A stretch of 64,000 nucleotides of DNA from Larkinella arboricola. GTDB lineage: Bacteria; Bacteroidota; Bacteroidia; Cytophagales; Spirosomataceae. A model generated the notes under the pieces. The model did no database searches. It had not been told where the DNA came from and saw only the letters and a list, made by a program, of their open reading frames with translations. A program made the translations under genes and the position numbers. Every line of letters starts with the position of its first letter. The stretch's first letter is position 1. The stretch is from NCBI RefSeq assembly GCF_003259745.1, contig NZ_QLMC01000006.1, forward strand, positions 334,731 through 398,730. The letters are read 5' to 3'. This document shows positions 45,571 through 56,549 of this stretch, one piece after another.

Positions 45571-46674
45571 TCAACATCCTTTATTGGGTATGACATAGAT
45601 CACCTTGCCCGAAACAGCTAAATTGAAGCCATAATTTTCTGTAGCAGGAAGCACGAGTTGTTGCCAGGTTTTGCCCAGGTCAGATGACCGGAAGAGACCA
45701 TCTGAGCGACCACATAGTAAATAGGTACCCAGTTGTTTGATGGATAAAATAGCCGGCGAAGAGTCAAGTAAGCCTACTCTTTTCATGAATAAACGACTCC
45801 AGGAAGGCTGAAGGTTTTCACCGATGGCCGTCCAGGTTTTTCCACTATCCATGGAAATGTGTAGGCTGTTTGTTTGGGTTATGGTGTTGTTTACGATAGC
45901 CGCAAAGCCGCCATCAATACGTTCCACGGCGATGCCACCCCCCGCTTCACTGAGCACACGATCCCAGTTTTGACCTTCATCGGTGGATCTTATTAGTCCT
46001 GATCGGTCGGTAGCCAAAAGTACACCGTTTGACTCGACCAATTGCATGGCCCCGCCCCCGACATGCACTTGTTGCCAGGTTTTCCCCTGGTTCGTTGATC
46101 TAAAAAGGCTGTTGCTGGAAACGATGAAAACGGTGCCTGCGGTAGTTTCAAAAACGGTGCGTACAAATTTTACTTTATAATTGGTGTAATAATAATCGAT
46201 CGTTTTGTTTAGGCGTACGGCTTGCTCTTGAAAATTCTCGTACACGGGTGACCAATCACTCGTTCCGTTTCTTTTTTGTAAAAATTGACCCTTGAAATCA
46301 TAGGCAACTATCCCATTCTTGCCAGGGGCGATGTTACGTTGATTACCGGGAAAGAGCTCTTTTGTCCAAAAAGAAGTGGTGGAATTGGGCTCACTATGAT
46401 AAACCGCATTTCCAGCCCGTAAATAGAGCCCACGGTCATTGGCAAAGACACCAGCGCTCCCCACACCTTCTCGCTGCAATTTTTCAGGCAGCCCGTTGCT
46501 AATGTCCTGCCAGGTTTGTCCGCCATCCGTAGATTTGAAAATGATGTTGACAATCCCCGCGGATTTGCCCTCTTTTGTGGGTTTCTTTTGTGCCTGCTTT
46601 TCTTTTAGCACAAAAGAATTGAGGAGAAATAATACCAGGAGGATTGCCGGAATAAACACAACTGACTTTTTCAT
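45571..46674 (-). CDS. Signal-anchored BNR-repeat beta-propeller protein
   Basis: 367 residues from ATG 46674, which begins MKKSVVFIPAILLVLFLLNS, a signal or anchor helix; a longer start at 46737 only adds a polar prefix. Asp-box-like repeats (STDGGQTWQDI, STNQGKTWQQV, STDEGQNWDRV, SSDLGKTWQQL) indicate a sialidase-fold propeller without a visible catalytic set. It is probably exported. It lies upstream of the Reg_prop lipoprotein with about 270 bases between them. Confidence 0.72.
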   Translation of the reverse strand: MKKSVVFIPAILLVLFLLNSFVLKEKQAQKKPTKEGKSAGIVNIIFKSTDGGQTWQDISNGLPEKLQREGVGSAGVFANDRGLYLRAGNAVYHSEPNSTTSFWTKELFPGNQRNIAPGKNGIVAYDFKGQFLQKRNGTSDWSPVYENFQEQAVRLNKTIDYYYTNYKVKFVRTVFETTAGTVFIVSSNSLFRSTNQGKTWQQVHVGGGAMQLVESNGVLLATDRSGLIRSTDEGQNWDRVLSEAGGGIAVERIDGGFAAIVNNTITQTNSLHISMDSGKTWTAIGENLQPSWSRLFMKRVGLLDSSPAILSIKQLGTYLLCGRSDGLFRSSDLGKTWQQLVLPATENYGFNLAVSGKVIYVIPNKGC

Positions 46675-46880
46675 TTTTTTCAATTTAAAGTACAACCCTA
46701 GTAATGAGTAAGTAGTGGAAAGAAGCAGGTGGGGCAATACACCTTATTTTTCTGCCCCCTTTCACTCGTTCGATTCAAACCTAGCTGGGGACTCTGTTAA
46801 TAGGGTTAATCGCTTGTAAAAAAGTGTTAACCAATTGTAAAACATGAAATTTATCGCCTGGTAAGGACTATTTTTGGTCT

Positions 46881-47756
46881 ATGAGACACGTGATACTTAC
46901 CGTATTACTCCTACTGGTCATCGGCCTGCCGGGCTACAGCGATGGGGGAAAGGTGTTGGTGACCCTGCGGAAAATCGGTCATGAGCTATTGCTGGCCTCG
47001 GGCGATTCTACATCTTGGATATCACCCATTGAAGAGCTCGATGAGCGCACATTCCTGATTCGGTTTCAACGTCCCTTTGCTTTTCAACCAGCCTCTCTGG
47101 TTGAGATCATTCACCGTCATTTGCAGGAAAATCAAGGGCCCTTGCATTACCTGGTGGAAGTGAGGCAAGAAAAGCGGAACACCGTGGCTTATAGCTATGA
47201 AGTCCGTCAACCGCTGAATTGGAAGACGATTGCCTGTCTAACCAGAAGGCCTCCCCGGGGGGCTTACACGATTAAAATCCAGTTCGCCCAACCGCCGGTT
47301 CAGACGGCTTCAATCGGCCGTGTTGGTTGGTTGGCTGGGCTTCTTCTAACCGTTCTACTGATGGGGGTCGGTTGGCGTTTGGTCAACCGAAAAACGCTCC
47401 CCTCAGCCCCTGTCGAACAGGCATCCCCCCTTACTTTGGTTCACTTAGGCCCCCTTACGTTTTGTTTAGAAAAGCAGATTCTGCGGTTGGGCGCTGACCG
47501 CATTGAGCTATCGACCAAAGAGTCCAAGTTGCTGAAGGTATTCGCTACTTCTCCCAATGCCGTGATTGATCGAAACCGGCTCATGGAACAGGTTTGGGGG
47601 GAGGAAGGCGTCTTTGTAGGGCGCAGCCTGGATGTGTTTGTTTCTCGCCTACGAAAAAAGCTCCAGCCCGCCCCCACGGTACGCATTGTCAATAGTCACG
47701 GAAGAGGGTATAAGCTGGAAATCGACTCGCCCAAAGAGCCAGGGCAGGATGGCTGA
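46881..47756 (+). CDS. Membrane-tethered OmpR-type winged-helix regulator
   Basis: 291 residues. A signal-like N terminus leads a periplasmic domain of about 130 residues, one membrane helix (GWLAGLLLTVLLMGVGWRLV) and a cytoplasmic Trans_reg_C domain (about 185-285: IELSTKESKLLKVFA, RNRLMEQVWGEEGVFVGRS, LDVFVSRLRKKL, VNSHGRGYKLE). There is no receiver domain, so activity is probably set by the periplasmic part rather than by phosphorylation. The topology is ToxR-like but with the DNA-binding domain at the C terminus. It is divergent from the propeller genes, which may be targets (inference). Confidence 0.85.
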   Translation: MRHVILTVLLLLVIGLPGYSDGGKVLVTLRKIGHELLLASGDSTSWISPIEELDERTFLIRFQRPFAFQPASLVEIIHRHLQENQGPLHYLVEVRQEKRNTVAYSYEVRQPLNWKTIACLTRRPPRGAYTIKIQFAQPPVQTASIGRVGWLAGLLLTVLLMGVGWRLVNRKTLPSAPVEQASPLTLVHLGPLTFCLEKQILRLGADRIELSTKESKLLKVFATSPNAVIDRNRLMEQVWGEEGVFVGRSLDVFVSRLRKKLQPAPTVRIVNSHGRGYKLEIDSPKEPGQDG

Positions 47757-48319
47757 TTAGAGCCAAGCGGGTTGCTGGTTGGCCGCTAAGGGACCGCTGT
47801 AGCCACCCATAGATACCTTGGGAAGTTGGCTACCCCAACTCCGTTGGGGTATACCGCAGAATCGTGTATAAGATATCATCTCACAAAAGGCTCTTACGTT
47901 AGAATAGAAATACTTTCATAGGTCCCAGCTATGTTTGGGACAAGCGTAAAATTTAAGCAGCGGTTTGTGAACCAACATGCTGACCCAAAAGAGCGGGATA
48001 TCAGCCCAAAAAATGGTAAGGTCAAAAAGTTATGGATTTAAGAATTGCTAAGGTTATCTGACTTGTACTAACTACAGGGCCGAGTAGTTAAAGGAAATTG
48101 ACGGCCTTATCTGATGAGCTTCGTGTTCAACCCCTGAGTGATTCATGCCGCAATAGCTAGCACAACTCTAACCGGCCCTAAGCCTCAAAAAGGAGCCGAA
48201 TGACAAGCTCTCTCATAATTTAAAGCCAAACTTTCCCGAATATCCCTAGCAGCTTCTCTGGCTCCAGCCACTAACGCTGGCCATCCTGAAAGGATGCTCC
48301 CCAAAAATAGAAAAATGCT
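47757..48319. other. Intergenic region, no gene seen
   Basis: Contains one compact hairpin at 47831-47851 (TACCCCAAC-TCC-GTTGGGGTA), 75 bases after the winged-helix gene and without a T-run. No coding frame is supported. Confidence 0.4.
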
Positions 48320-48345
48320 AAAACAAAACCCGGCCAGGGGCCGGG
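48320..48345 (-). terminator. Rho-independent terminator for the T9SS glycosidase-like gene
   Basis: On the minus strand CCCGGCC-CCT-GGCCGGG is followed by TTTTGTTTT. The stem spans 48329-48345. It lies about 160 bases beyond the stop at 48504. Confidence 0.75.
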
Positions 48346-51099
48346 CTTGTCGACTAATATCTTTACTTTAAAACAGTAAACCAGAATAAATTAGGCAAAG
48401 TTCAAACGCTGTTTCAGCGATAATGGCGTAAGCAATCATCGCGTGCAGACGCTTTTTGGCATAAATCGAAAAGTTTGCCTTGATTCGGGGCATTGCGGTT
48501 ATTTTACCGCACTTTCAATAATGTATGACTGGTCGCTCCTTTACCCTCTCCCACTTTCAGTACATACAGCCCTGGCGGGAAAGCATTACCAAGCGAAATC
48601 CTTTGTTCGGACTTCACTTCGGCCAGTTGCAGCACCACCCGACCCTGACTATCATAGATAACCACCGGCAAGGCTTGGGCGGCTGGTCCCTCCAGTCGGA
48701 GAGTGATGAAGTCGGTAAACGGATTGGGGTACGCCTGGAGCTGCACGCCCAACGTCTCGGCACTGAGTCCTGCTCCCCACCGGGCAGCGGTGGCATCCGT
48801 TTGGACTACCTCGATGGCTGATATCTTGGCATTTCCCACACTTCCCCGGGTAAAATCCAGGTTCAATACGCCATCCCTGACCTGAGTGATGAACGTCTCC
48901 TGCAGGGCCCTGAACCCACCGCCAGCGCGAGCGAAGATATCATACTCGGTTAGGATGCGTTCTCCCTCCAGGGCCACATTGAATTTGCGCTGCCCCGCCG
49001 ACCGGGCATACACTTCCGCAAAGTGCAGAGTCACCCGGTAGCTCCCGTTACTCACCGGCAGCCTATAGGAGAAGTCCCCATAGCGCTCGTTTCGGTACAG
49101 CCCGTCATCCTCCGTATTCTGAATATCCGTCGACCCGTTGATCGTATACTCGGCACCACCACTGGCGTATGTATCCGCGCTGAACACCCGCCCATCTGGG
49201 GTAGTATAAGAACTTCCCCCGGCATTGATCCGGTAGGCATTTGTCACCGGCTGATCCACCGAATTCGATTCCAACCGGATCAAGACCACCCAGTCCTCTT
49301 TGGTCGCACTCGGCGGTAAACCCGTGGACTGTCGGCCATGACCCGAGAGGCTGCGAACTGCTCCATATTGCAGCGCCCCCCCGCTCCGCGGGTCATACCA
49401 TTGTACCGTATACCGGCCGCCCCCCAGATTGATGGTAGCCGCTCCCCCATCCTTCAGATACAGGATATACACCTGGCCTTCCTGGCCCAAGACCCAACCC
49501 CGATCTGAATTGTCCATAGGGGCCACCTCCAGCAGCGGCACATAGTTTCGGAAGAAATCCAGGGCATGGCGCGTAAAGCGATACATCTTGGCCCGTGAGC
49601 GGTAGTCTTCGGCCGCCAGGTCGGTCTCGCCCGTATACCCGCCAAAGTAATACTCAATGCCCGCACCACCGGCCATCAGGTTGCCCCACAGACACTCTTT
49701 TCGGATCTCATCCTGATTGTCGGCCAGCGTACCCCGCCTGCCTGCGTAGTCCGCATCGGTGGCCACTCCCATATCGTTTTGTTCGTCATTGGCCACAATC
49801 CATTTCTTTCCCGCCTGACTTGATCGCTCCACCCATAACCGGGTTTCGGCATAGACGTTATTCCAGTCGGTCTGGATCGATACGCCGGTCAAAGCCGACT
49901 TGTTACCCAGCAGAGGGGAATAAACCTCGTTCTGTTCTTTTACATTGGTATGAAGTACGATGTGTTTTATACGGGTCCAGCTGGGCCACGTATTGGGCCA
50001 TATCCCTGCGTTGCTGGGTAGTCTGGATATTCTCTTCACCCAGATTCCAGTTCAGGGCCAGGTGGTGACCAAAACGGGCGATCAGCTCCCGCAAATACAG
50101 CTTGCGTTGCACGCCCAAATTACCCCCGTCTAACAGCAGGCAATTTTCCCGCTCCTGGGTTTTGAAGTGCAGGTACATGCCCTGCTTTTCACCGTGTTCA
50201 AACACCATCTCCCACTGATCCAGCTTCGAGCAGTCAAACCGGGTGTAGTCATTGGGACTTGCATAGGGATACACGTTTTTGTCATCCCCGTCGATACCCA
50301 GGGTAATAAAGGAGAATACGTTCATTTGCTGGCTGGCCAGGTAGTTGACCGCCCCAATGATGCCCTTACCTTTGCCGTCCTGCCAAGTGGGATCGCCTTC
50401 TTTCCAGTCTTGCACGTGCGGACTCCAGGTTTTGCGCCGGTTTCCAATGTTGGTGCTATTATCAAAGTCGGCGTAAGAAAGAAAATTCTCAGGCGAGTCC
50501 ACCCCGCCTTTCAGGAAGTATTCACCCGTTCCGGCAAACTGCAGGTACCGCTCCCCAGTGTACCGCAGCCGCCCCTTGGCCCTGAGGTCTATCCCCATTT
50601 TGTTTGTCGGCAGTACGGTAAACTGACCGGTCTGGCCGTCGACGGTTTCCACCGGCTCACCCTCCTGGAGCCGGTCACTAACGGCTACGTTAGTACCTTT
50701 TCGCATCGAGATGGTATAATGCCAAAGACCGGTTTCGTCGGGCGAAAAGTGGACTTTCCAGATCTTACCGGCCGTGGCACTGGTGTTGGCTGCATTGCCA
50801 TCGGCAGCAAAGTAACCTGGTACCACGTAGCGCTTGGCGCCTTTCGTAAAGGTCACATTCAGGCGGTAATTCAGGAAAGGGTTCTCAGCGGCCATTTCCG
50901 AAGTCTGGGGCCCTTCAATGACCAGCGTAATCTTGTGCCATTGGCGCAGTTCCCCCTGCAGGGCCACAGGGGCCGGGGGCTGGTTTTCGCCGGGTTCTTC
51001 CTGAGGGGGCGAACTGGCGATGACCGTAAAGTTAACCCGCAAAGGCGTTCCCGCTTGACCGACGGCATTGTAGGGTGTGGCTTTCAGCGAGTGAGGACC

Positions 51100-51207
51100 C
51101 AGCGAGGGCGTCCAGTCGTAGTGGCCCTGATCCGTGTCTCCGGCCAGTGTATAGGGAGCCACGGTTTCGGTGCGGAAATTCTCTTTACCATCCAGAGCAA
51201 AGACCAC
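51100..51207 (-). repeat. 108-base exact direct repeat, copy A (Ig-like domain 2)
   Basis: Identical base for base to 51451-51558, encoding the segment around GHYDWTPSL and the upstream AGDTDQ. The flanks diverge, indicating a recent conversion or slippage between the two Ig-like domains. Confidence 0.85.
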
Positions 51208-51450
51208 CCGGCGGATAGTGGACGAGTTGGTGTTGGCCCGGACATTAAGCAGCTTCCCCGTCAGGCGAAGGTCAACCTGAGCACCCTCGGTGAGGGGCCC
51301 AATGTCGGCGTTGGTACTGGCATTAATCAAGGTGAAGCCCGTTATCCCCTCCGGTGTCGGCGTACTGGCTATCACTCTGAAGGTGACCGTCAGGGGCGTA
51401 CCGGCCTGACCAGAGGCATTGTAGGGCGTCGCTTTGATGGTATGAACTTC

Positions 51451-51558
51451 CAGCGAGGGCGTCCAGTCGTAGTGGCCCTGATCCGTGTCTCCGGCCAGTG
51501 TATAGGGAGCCACGGTTTCGGTGCGGAAATTCTCTTTACCATCCAGAGCAAAGACCAC
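51451..51558 (-). repeat. 108-base exact direct repeat, copy B (Ig-like domain 1)
   Basis: Identical to 51100-51207, 351 bases apart. Confidence 0.85.
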
Positions 51559-51810
51559 TCGGCGGATCCCGGACGAGTTGGTGTTGGCCCGGACATTGAG
51601 CAGATCACCCGTCATAGTCAGGTTGACAACATCACCATCGTTGAGCGGCCCAATGTCGGTATTGGTAGCCGCATTTATCAAAGTGAAACCGGTCAGATGC
51701 TGAGCAAAGCTAATGGAATGAAGGAGAAGAAACAGAACTAAGCTGTACGAATAAATAAGATAATTTGCTGGTTTTGGAACCGACTTAAGACAGGAGAACC
51801 GTTGTTTCAT

Positions 51811-52429
51811 AGACTAATTATTAAGATGAGATGCTACGTTATGGACGGAGAGGGCTAGCCCTCTCCGCTTCCTATTTTCTGAACCATCCGCTTGAATTAG
51901 ATGATAGCCTTAGAACCACCCTTTGGTGCTAATGTTCACGTCTATAGCACATTAGCCCACTATTCTTCCTTCTTTCGTCCACACTCATCCAGCAACAAAT
52001 GTTGTAGCAACATTAAAAATGTGAAAAACTGAAGGGCGCAGTCTGAAGGCAATAAACGTATACAGCCCAGCCAAAACGATCGTAGAAGGTCACTCTGAAG
52101 AGTACCTGTCAAATTGATTTTTCGGCCGGAAACTTTGTACTTATTTCTGAGATTTTTTGATGATAACAGGAAGCTAGGCGCCCACCGTGGTTAACTATAT
52201 CCGCACACAGGCCGGAGGACTTTTTCAGGCAAGCCAATTACCAGACGGCCCGGTCCCTGGCCTGCCAGGGGCCGGAAACCTTTTTTGTCCAATTAGATTC
52301 CGTGTTGGTAACCTATAAAAACTTCATATTTTTATCCTTTTATTTTTGAAAGGCGGCTCCGAGCTAGTCAGCATAGCATGTTTATGCCATTTGTGCAGAC
52401 GTGCTATTTTTTTGTTCGGCCTTTTGATT
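51811..52429. other. Intergenic region with a hairpin
   Basis: No supported gene. At 52251-52273 a GC hairpin (CCCTGGC-CT-GCCAGGG core) is followed by a T-run at 52281-52286 on the plus strand, like a terminator left without its gene. Confidence 0.4.
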
Positions 52430-52557
52430 TTCGTAGCTTTTACTCGGAAAGTATAGGTAGCTGGATCCAGATTGGTATAGGTACCCGCGAATGGCTGCCT
52501 ATACCAATCGTTGTCAAAGCCTTTTAGCTTATAGGCGTACTGGTTTGGTTCTTCTGC
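52430..52557 (-). pseudogene. Y_Y_Y domain fragment of a propeller sensor kinase
   Basis: The minus strand reads EEPNQYAYKLKGFDNDWYRQ, then TYTNLDPATYTFRVKATK. This is the Y_Y_Y domain that joins propeller and membrane helix in hybrid kinases. Nothing before or after it belongs to such a gene. It is joined directly to the truncated glycosidase-like gene. Confidence 0.7.
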
Positions 52558-53750
52558 CTCAAATCGGGGCCGGTCTTGTCGAAGGTCTCCACGGTAAATT
52601 GGCCGGTTTTTCCGTCGACCGCTGTAACGGCTTCCCCAGCATTTGGATCCTCACTGACGGCGATACTGGCTCCCTTGCGCATGGAGATACTGTAGGATCA
52701 CATCCCGGTTTCATCGGGTGAAAGTGGACTTTCCAAATCCGACCCGAAGCAGCGCCGGTCTGGGCGGCAAAATAGCCGGGCACGACATAGCGTTTAGTGC
52801 CATTGGTAAAGGTCACATTCAACCGGTAGAGCAGAAACGGATTATCTGCGGCCGTTTCCGAAGCCTCCGGGCCTTCTATTGCCAGCGTAATCTTGTGCCA
52901 TTGGCGCAGTTCCCCCTGCAGGGTTAGGTTATTACCAGGCTCTTGGGGCGGAGAGCAGGCAAAAACTGTAAAAGCAATTACCAGCGGAGTCCCGGCCTGC
53001 CCCGAGGGCGTGTACGGGGTCGCCTTCAGCGTGTGAGGACCCAGCGAAGGCGTCCAAATGTAGGAGCCCTGATCCGAGTCACCGGCCAGCATATAAGGCG
53101 CGGCTATTTCGGTGCGATAGTTCTCCACGCCGTCTAAGGCGAAGACCACCTTACTCAGGGCTGATGTACCCGGGTTGGCGCGCACATTGAGTAGACTACC
53201 CGTGGTTCTTAGATCAATCTGAGCGCCGTCGGATAGCGGGCCCAAATCGGCGTTAGTGCTGGCCTTAATGAGGGTAAAGCCGGTTAAATCATTGGTGGAT
53301 AGCGTACTGGAGATGACGGTGAACGAAATGATTAAAGGAGTCCCGGCCTTGCCCGAAGCGCTATAGGGAGTGGCCTTCAGTGTGTGAACCGATGGAGGGT
53401 GTCCAGTCATAATGACCCTGATCGGTATCTCCCGCCAGTGTGTACGGCGCACGCGTTTCGGTTCGGAAGCTTTCCTGACCCTCCAAAGCGAATACGACGC
53501 GTTTAACGTTGGAGGAACTTGGATTGGCCCGTACGTTGAGCAGATTACCCGTAGCGGCTAAATTAATCACATCGCCATTTTTTAACGGGGCAATTTCGAC
53601 GTTGGTAACGGCGTTCAGCAGGGTAAACCCGGATAAATTCTGGGCATGGCTGGTAGCATAACAGAAAAAGAAAGCGAGTAAAAGGTGCATAAGAAGTAGC
53701 CAGTTCTTTCGTTTTTTAACTCCGGAATAAATAACCGAGACGTGCTTCAT
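52557..53750 (-). pseudogene. Truncated, frameshifted paralogue of the T9SS glycosidase-like gene
   Basis: Starts at ATG 53750 with a signal peptide (LLLMHLLLAFFFCYATSHAQ) and two Ig-like domains with [13 protein letters not shown] and GDSDQGSYIWTPS, then the DUF5060 region ([15 protein letters not shown]). One base is missing near 53382, and a second shift plus a stop occur near 52700. It ends after FTVETFDKTGPDLR, exactly where a Y_Y_Y fragment of a kinase begins. The catalytic barrel and sorting tail are gone. Confidence 0.8.
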
Positions 53751-53998
53751 GAGTAAAAAATTAAGATGAGATAAAAACGGTTGTTCAGTGGCTAATGAGC
53801 GAGTGGTTAGCGCTGACAAGGAGGTTAAAGTTTCGCCCTACACGTCTTCCGGACAAGCTTACTATATTCCGCCAATCATGGATCAGCAAATTAGTTGAGT
53901 GACTAGGACGGCTTGGAGCATTTTGGCTACCAGAAAGGTTACTCACTTGCCCCTAAAAGCAGACCTAAGCTTCGATACCTTGCAGCGTCAGTCTGAAA

Positions 53999-54295
53999 TT
54001 AAGTGGATACACGCCCCAGTTTACGAAGAGCACCCGCGGCTCTTCGGGAAACGGTGAATGGCTGCTGATTGATGTAGCCCGTAGTAAAGTCATCCGACCA
54101 CTTGATGTGATCTGGAGAGACAAGGTAGCCCTTGCCAATGCGCAAGAAATGGGGAAGCCGTTGCTGCCAGGTTTTCAGGGTCGACGACATGAGTTTTTTA
54201 GTGCCATCGGCATAATGAAGATAAGTGTAATTTCGATCGGCAGAAAGATGAGTCAATTCGGGCGTAATCAGCGATTGCCACCGGGATTTGTTCAT
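53999..54295 (-). CDS. Stand-alone LytTR DNA-binding protein
   Basis: 98 residues that are nearly all LytTR domain: LTHLSADRNYTYLHYADGTK, LKTWQQRLPHFLRIGKGYLV and FTVSRRAAGALR. Full LytTR regulators carry a receiver before this domain; here none is present, and the reading upstream is closed. Single-domain LytTR proteins are common in Bacteroidota, so it could be functional. Confidence 0.78.
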   Translation of the reverse strand: MNKSRWQSLITPELTHLSADRNYTYLHYADGTKKLMSSTLKTWQQRLPHFLRIGKGYLVSPDHIKWSDDFTTGYINQQPFTVSRRAAGALRKLGRVST

Positions 54296-55298
54296 GGTTC
54301 TTTGTGTTCATGGGTGATGGAATGGGTACTGGAAAGTAAGTTTCATGCTCAACCTAACATGGGCTGTCTGTCGAGCCGCCGATGTGGTCTTATTTCGCCC
54401 ATCCAGAATGGGTAGGACCCTGGCATAGGCAGACTGAGAAAACATGGTCTGAATCGACAACAGTACCCGTAAGCAGTCTACCCAACTTACGGGCTTGACT
54501 GCCTGCTTAAAAAAGCTGTAGAGACCAGGTGGTGGTAGGCTACGTTGCATGTTGTATCGCCAAGGACGCGGATAGACGGGTAATTTGTTAAGCCCCTAGG
54601 AACGAATGAAATCCTCCAAAGGCTATTCACTGTTTGAACATCAACGCAAACGGAATGCATCTTGAGGAACAAATCCGACAGGGGCAAGCGCTGGGTCAAC
54701 CAAAGCTCAGCGTGGACGTTGATCCAAAAAGATTAAAAATTTATTAGAAAAGCAAGCGTAGCGAATTCTTGTCTGGACCGATTATTACTAGATTGAGTAC
54801 CTGGCTATGCTCAATACTTTCATGGCAAAGCTTCCAAACCAACTAGATACACACCTGTAACAAGTTTATTTTTAACATCTTATACAAATAACATTAGCCG
54901 CCCCAAAAATAGATTGAACGACTCAATACGCCATTGGCTAAAGGCAGAGCCCGTTTGGATCCGGACAAATATTAAAAAAATATTAGAACGCCCTTAGCAA
55001 TAAGCTAGCTTTGAAGAGTAAATTGGAAGGATGCTGCTCCCCTCCCATCAGGCCACCGAAGTCTGTTTCGCAAAAAGAGCTAATGGAAGCAGAGAACTAC
55101 CAGATACTTTCTAGCTGAGAGTAGTGATCCTGCAAAAAACGCTTGGTGGGAAGCCCTAAATGAATTGAAGTAAGATGAGCTTGTCACTATTGCAACTGAA
55201 AAGCGAAAAATATAGGATGCGTTAATCACATTTAATACGGGCGAAAACTAACGTCATTACACGGGATGGTTAATCCCCGCGTTATTTAAACAGTTCAT
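54296..55298. other. Gene-poor region
   Basis: About 1 kb with only short frames and no recognisable protein features on either strand. It separates the LytTR gene from a TPR-kinase remnant. Confidence 0.4.
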
Positions 55299-55690
55299 CT
55301 AAAATCCCAAACTCTGCACCGCATCACCCAGGGCCTCTTTAATCGATTGGTAACTGACTGCCAGGAACGCAATAAGCACCGCCAGTAGACCTCCAGGGCA
55401 AACATCCACCACTAAAATCTACAAATTCTGCCGCTGGCGGGCTTCGGCCTGCTGAAGTTTTACTTCGTAATTCTGAAACAGCTTTTTGGCCTCAATCGTG
55501 GAAAGCGAATCTTTGGTGTCAATGTATCGTATCGGATATACCAGGAAAAGGCGGCTTTATAATCGCCTAAACCCAGGTTGGCATTGGCCAGTTCGCGGTT
55601 AATATTCTAGAATTCGAACAGGCCCACCTTGCGTTCTCTGGCCATGGCCATGCCATACGCCTTCTCCAACGAGGTAAGAGACTAAGCCAG
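55299..55690 (-). pseudogene. TPR-type sensor protein, C-terminal remnant
   Basis: Minus-strand pieces read SLTSLEKAYGMAMARERK, ELANANLGLGDYKAAFSWYI, IEAKKLFQNYEVKLQQAEAR and a membrane helix GLLAVLIAFLAVSYQ. This is the TPR-coil-membrane arrangement of Bacteroidota tetratricopeptide kinases. Frameshifts and an in-frame stop break it, and no kinase domain follows. Confidence 0.65.
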
Positions 55691-56211
55691 GATTCTCACG
55701 GCTGTTATTGCCAGGTAAAAAATGCGTTGTCACACGAAAACGGCCCATCAGGTCAGGTTATCTTTCTGAACCTTACCCGTTTCTTTAAGAAAGATAGTGT
55801 GCCAGAAAGAGAGCCGGTTCAACAAAAGCATATGAACGGCAGGATTTAATACACAAACCTACAATGTAAGTACATGAACCAAGAGTTAATAAGACCGTTT
55901 GAGGCTCTTTCACCATACCGCCGACCAATAACCTCGAAACCGCCGCTAACTAATGAGAATGGCCTCAAATCGGTTTATTGTGAAGATGTTTGGCATTCAA
56001 TACAAGCCCCGAATACGGTCGATGCCGGTTTCCGCTGCTGATTCGGGTTAGGCTATCTTGCTAGAGCAAATATAAAGCTGGCCCCTAAGATCCGACGTAC
56101 CAGTCCGGTGTTATCACCGCCCAGGTTGGGTAACACAGGGCCTTGGCAAACGTTCATTCCGGCCGCTTCTGAAGCGAACCTTAGGAGCAAAAACGAGCTG
56201 GAAAGCTTCTG
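55691..56211. other. Intergenic region, no supported gene
   Basis: A 55-codon plus-strand frame at 55874-56041 is present but shows no family features. Confidence 0.35.
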
Positions 56212-56487
56212 TTAAAACGACGGAAGGCTTCCTAAATTCTCCTGGCTTGTCCGGTCCGTGTTGATTCGGATGGTTTCAGTCCCTGTGGCATTTCGGTGAT
56301 ACGTGACCATGGCCTTGCGGGTTCCCAGTTGTACATAAAATACATAGTTTTTTTTAAGGTGGTGGATCACCTGCGAAACGGATAGTTCAAAGTGTTTGCC
56401 CCCATCGGTGACGCCTTTCACATCGGTAATGTGTTCTTCGGTACTAGAAAGCTGGGACCTTCTAAGGTGGGTAATGCGGTTGGCCAT
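56212..56487 (-). CDS. DUF3892-like small protein
   Basis: 91 residues. The pattern MANRITHLRR ... EEHITDV ... VSQVIHHLKKNYVFYVQLG ... RINTDRTSQENLGSLPSF matches DUF3892 proteins, which end in a similar TxPDxTxxNNLxxLP motif. The function of the family is not established. A pair of AATTGGGGGCA repeats lies 60-95 bases upstream of its start. Confidence 0.6.
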   Translation of the reverse strand: MANRITHLRRSQLSSTEEHITDVKGVTDGGKHFELSVSQVIHHLKKNYVFYVQLGTRKAMVTYHRNATGTETIRINTDRTSQENLGSLPSF

Positions 56488-56549
56488 GTCTTTTTAATGC
56501 ATAAATCTTTGGGGGCCAAAGTATTCATACGTCTCTTTGACAGATGTCG

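Larger units (their letters stand above)
48504..51810 (-). pseudogene. T9SS-exported DUF5060/apiosidase-like glycosidase, frameshifted
   Basis: The first frame (51810-49903) has a signal peptide, two Ig-like repeats (TGFTLINA ... GHYDWTPSL), a DUF5060-like domain ([35 protein letters not shown]) and the start of a barrel with a possible acid/base Glu in [11 protein letters not shown]. One extra base in the four-T run at 49975-49978 shifts it. The next frame continues [26 protein letters not shown], a collagen-binding-like domain, a malectin-like domain and a T9SS type A sorting tail (AYPNPFTDFITLRLEG ... LKVR). Joined length is about 1100 residues. The homopolymer site makes a sequencing error or slippage plausible. 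Confidence 0.82.

Noticed and set aside
50167-51741. 524-codon open frame on the plus strand
   Set aside because: It is antisense to the T9SS glycosidase-like gene, whose signal peptide, Ig-like repeats and DUF5060 domain are clear.
51100-53400. Possible CRISPR-like repeat array
   Set aside because: The repeats are protein-coding Ig-like domains of unequal similarity and lack regular short spacers.
55874-56041. 55-codon plus-strand frame
   Set aside because: No recognisable domain and no context supporting expression.
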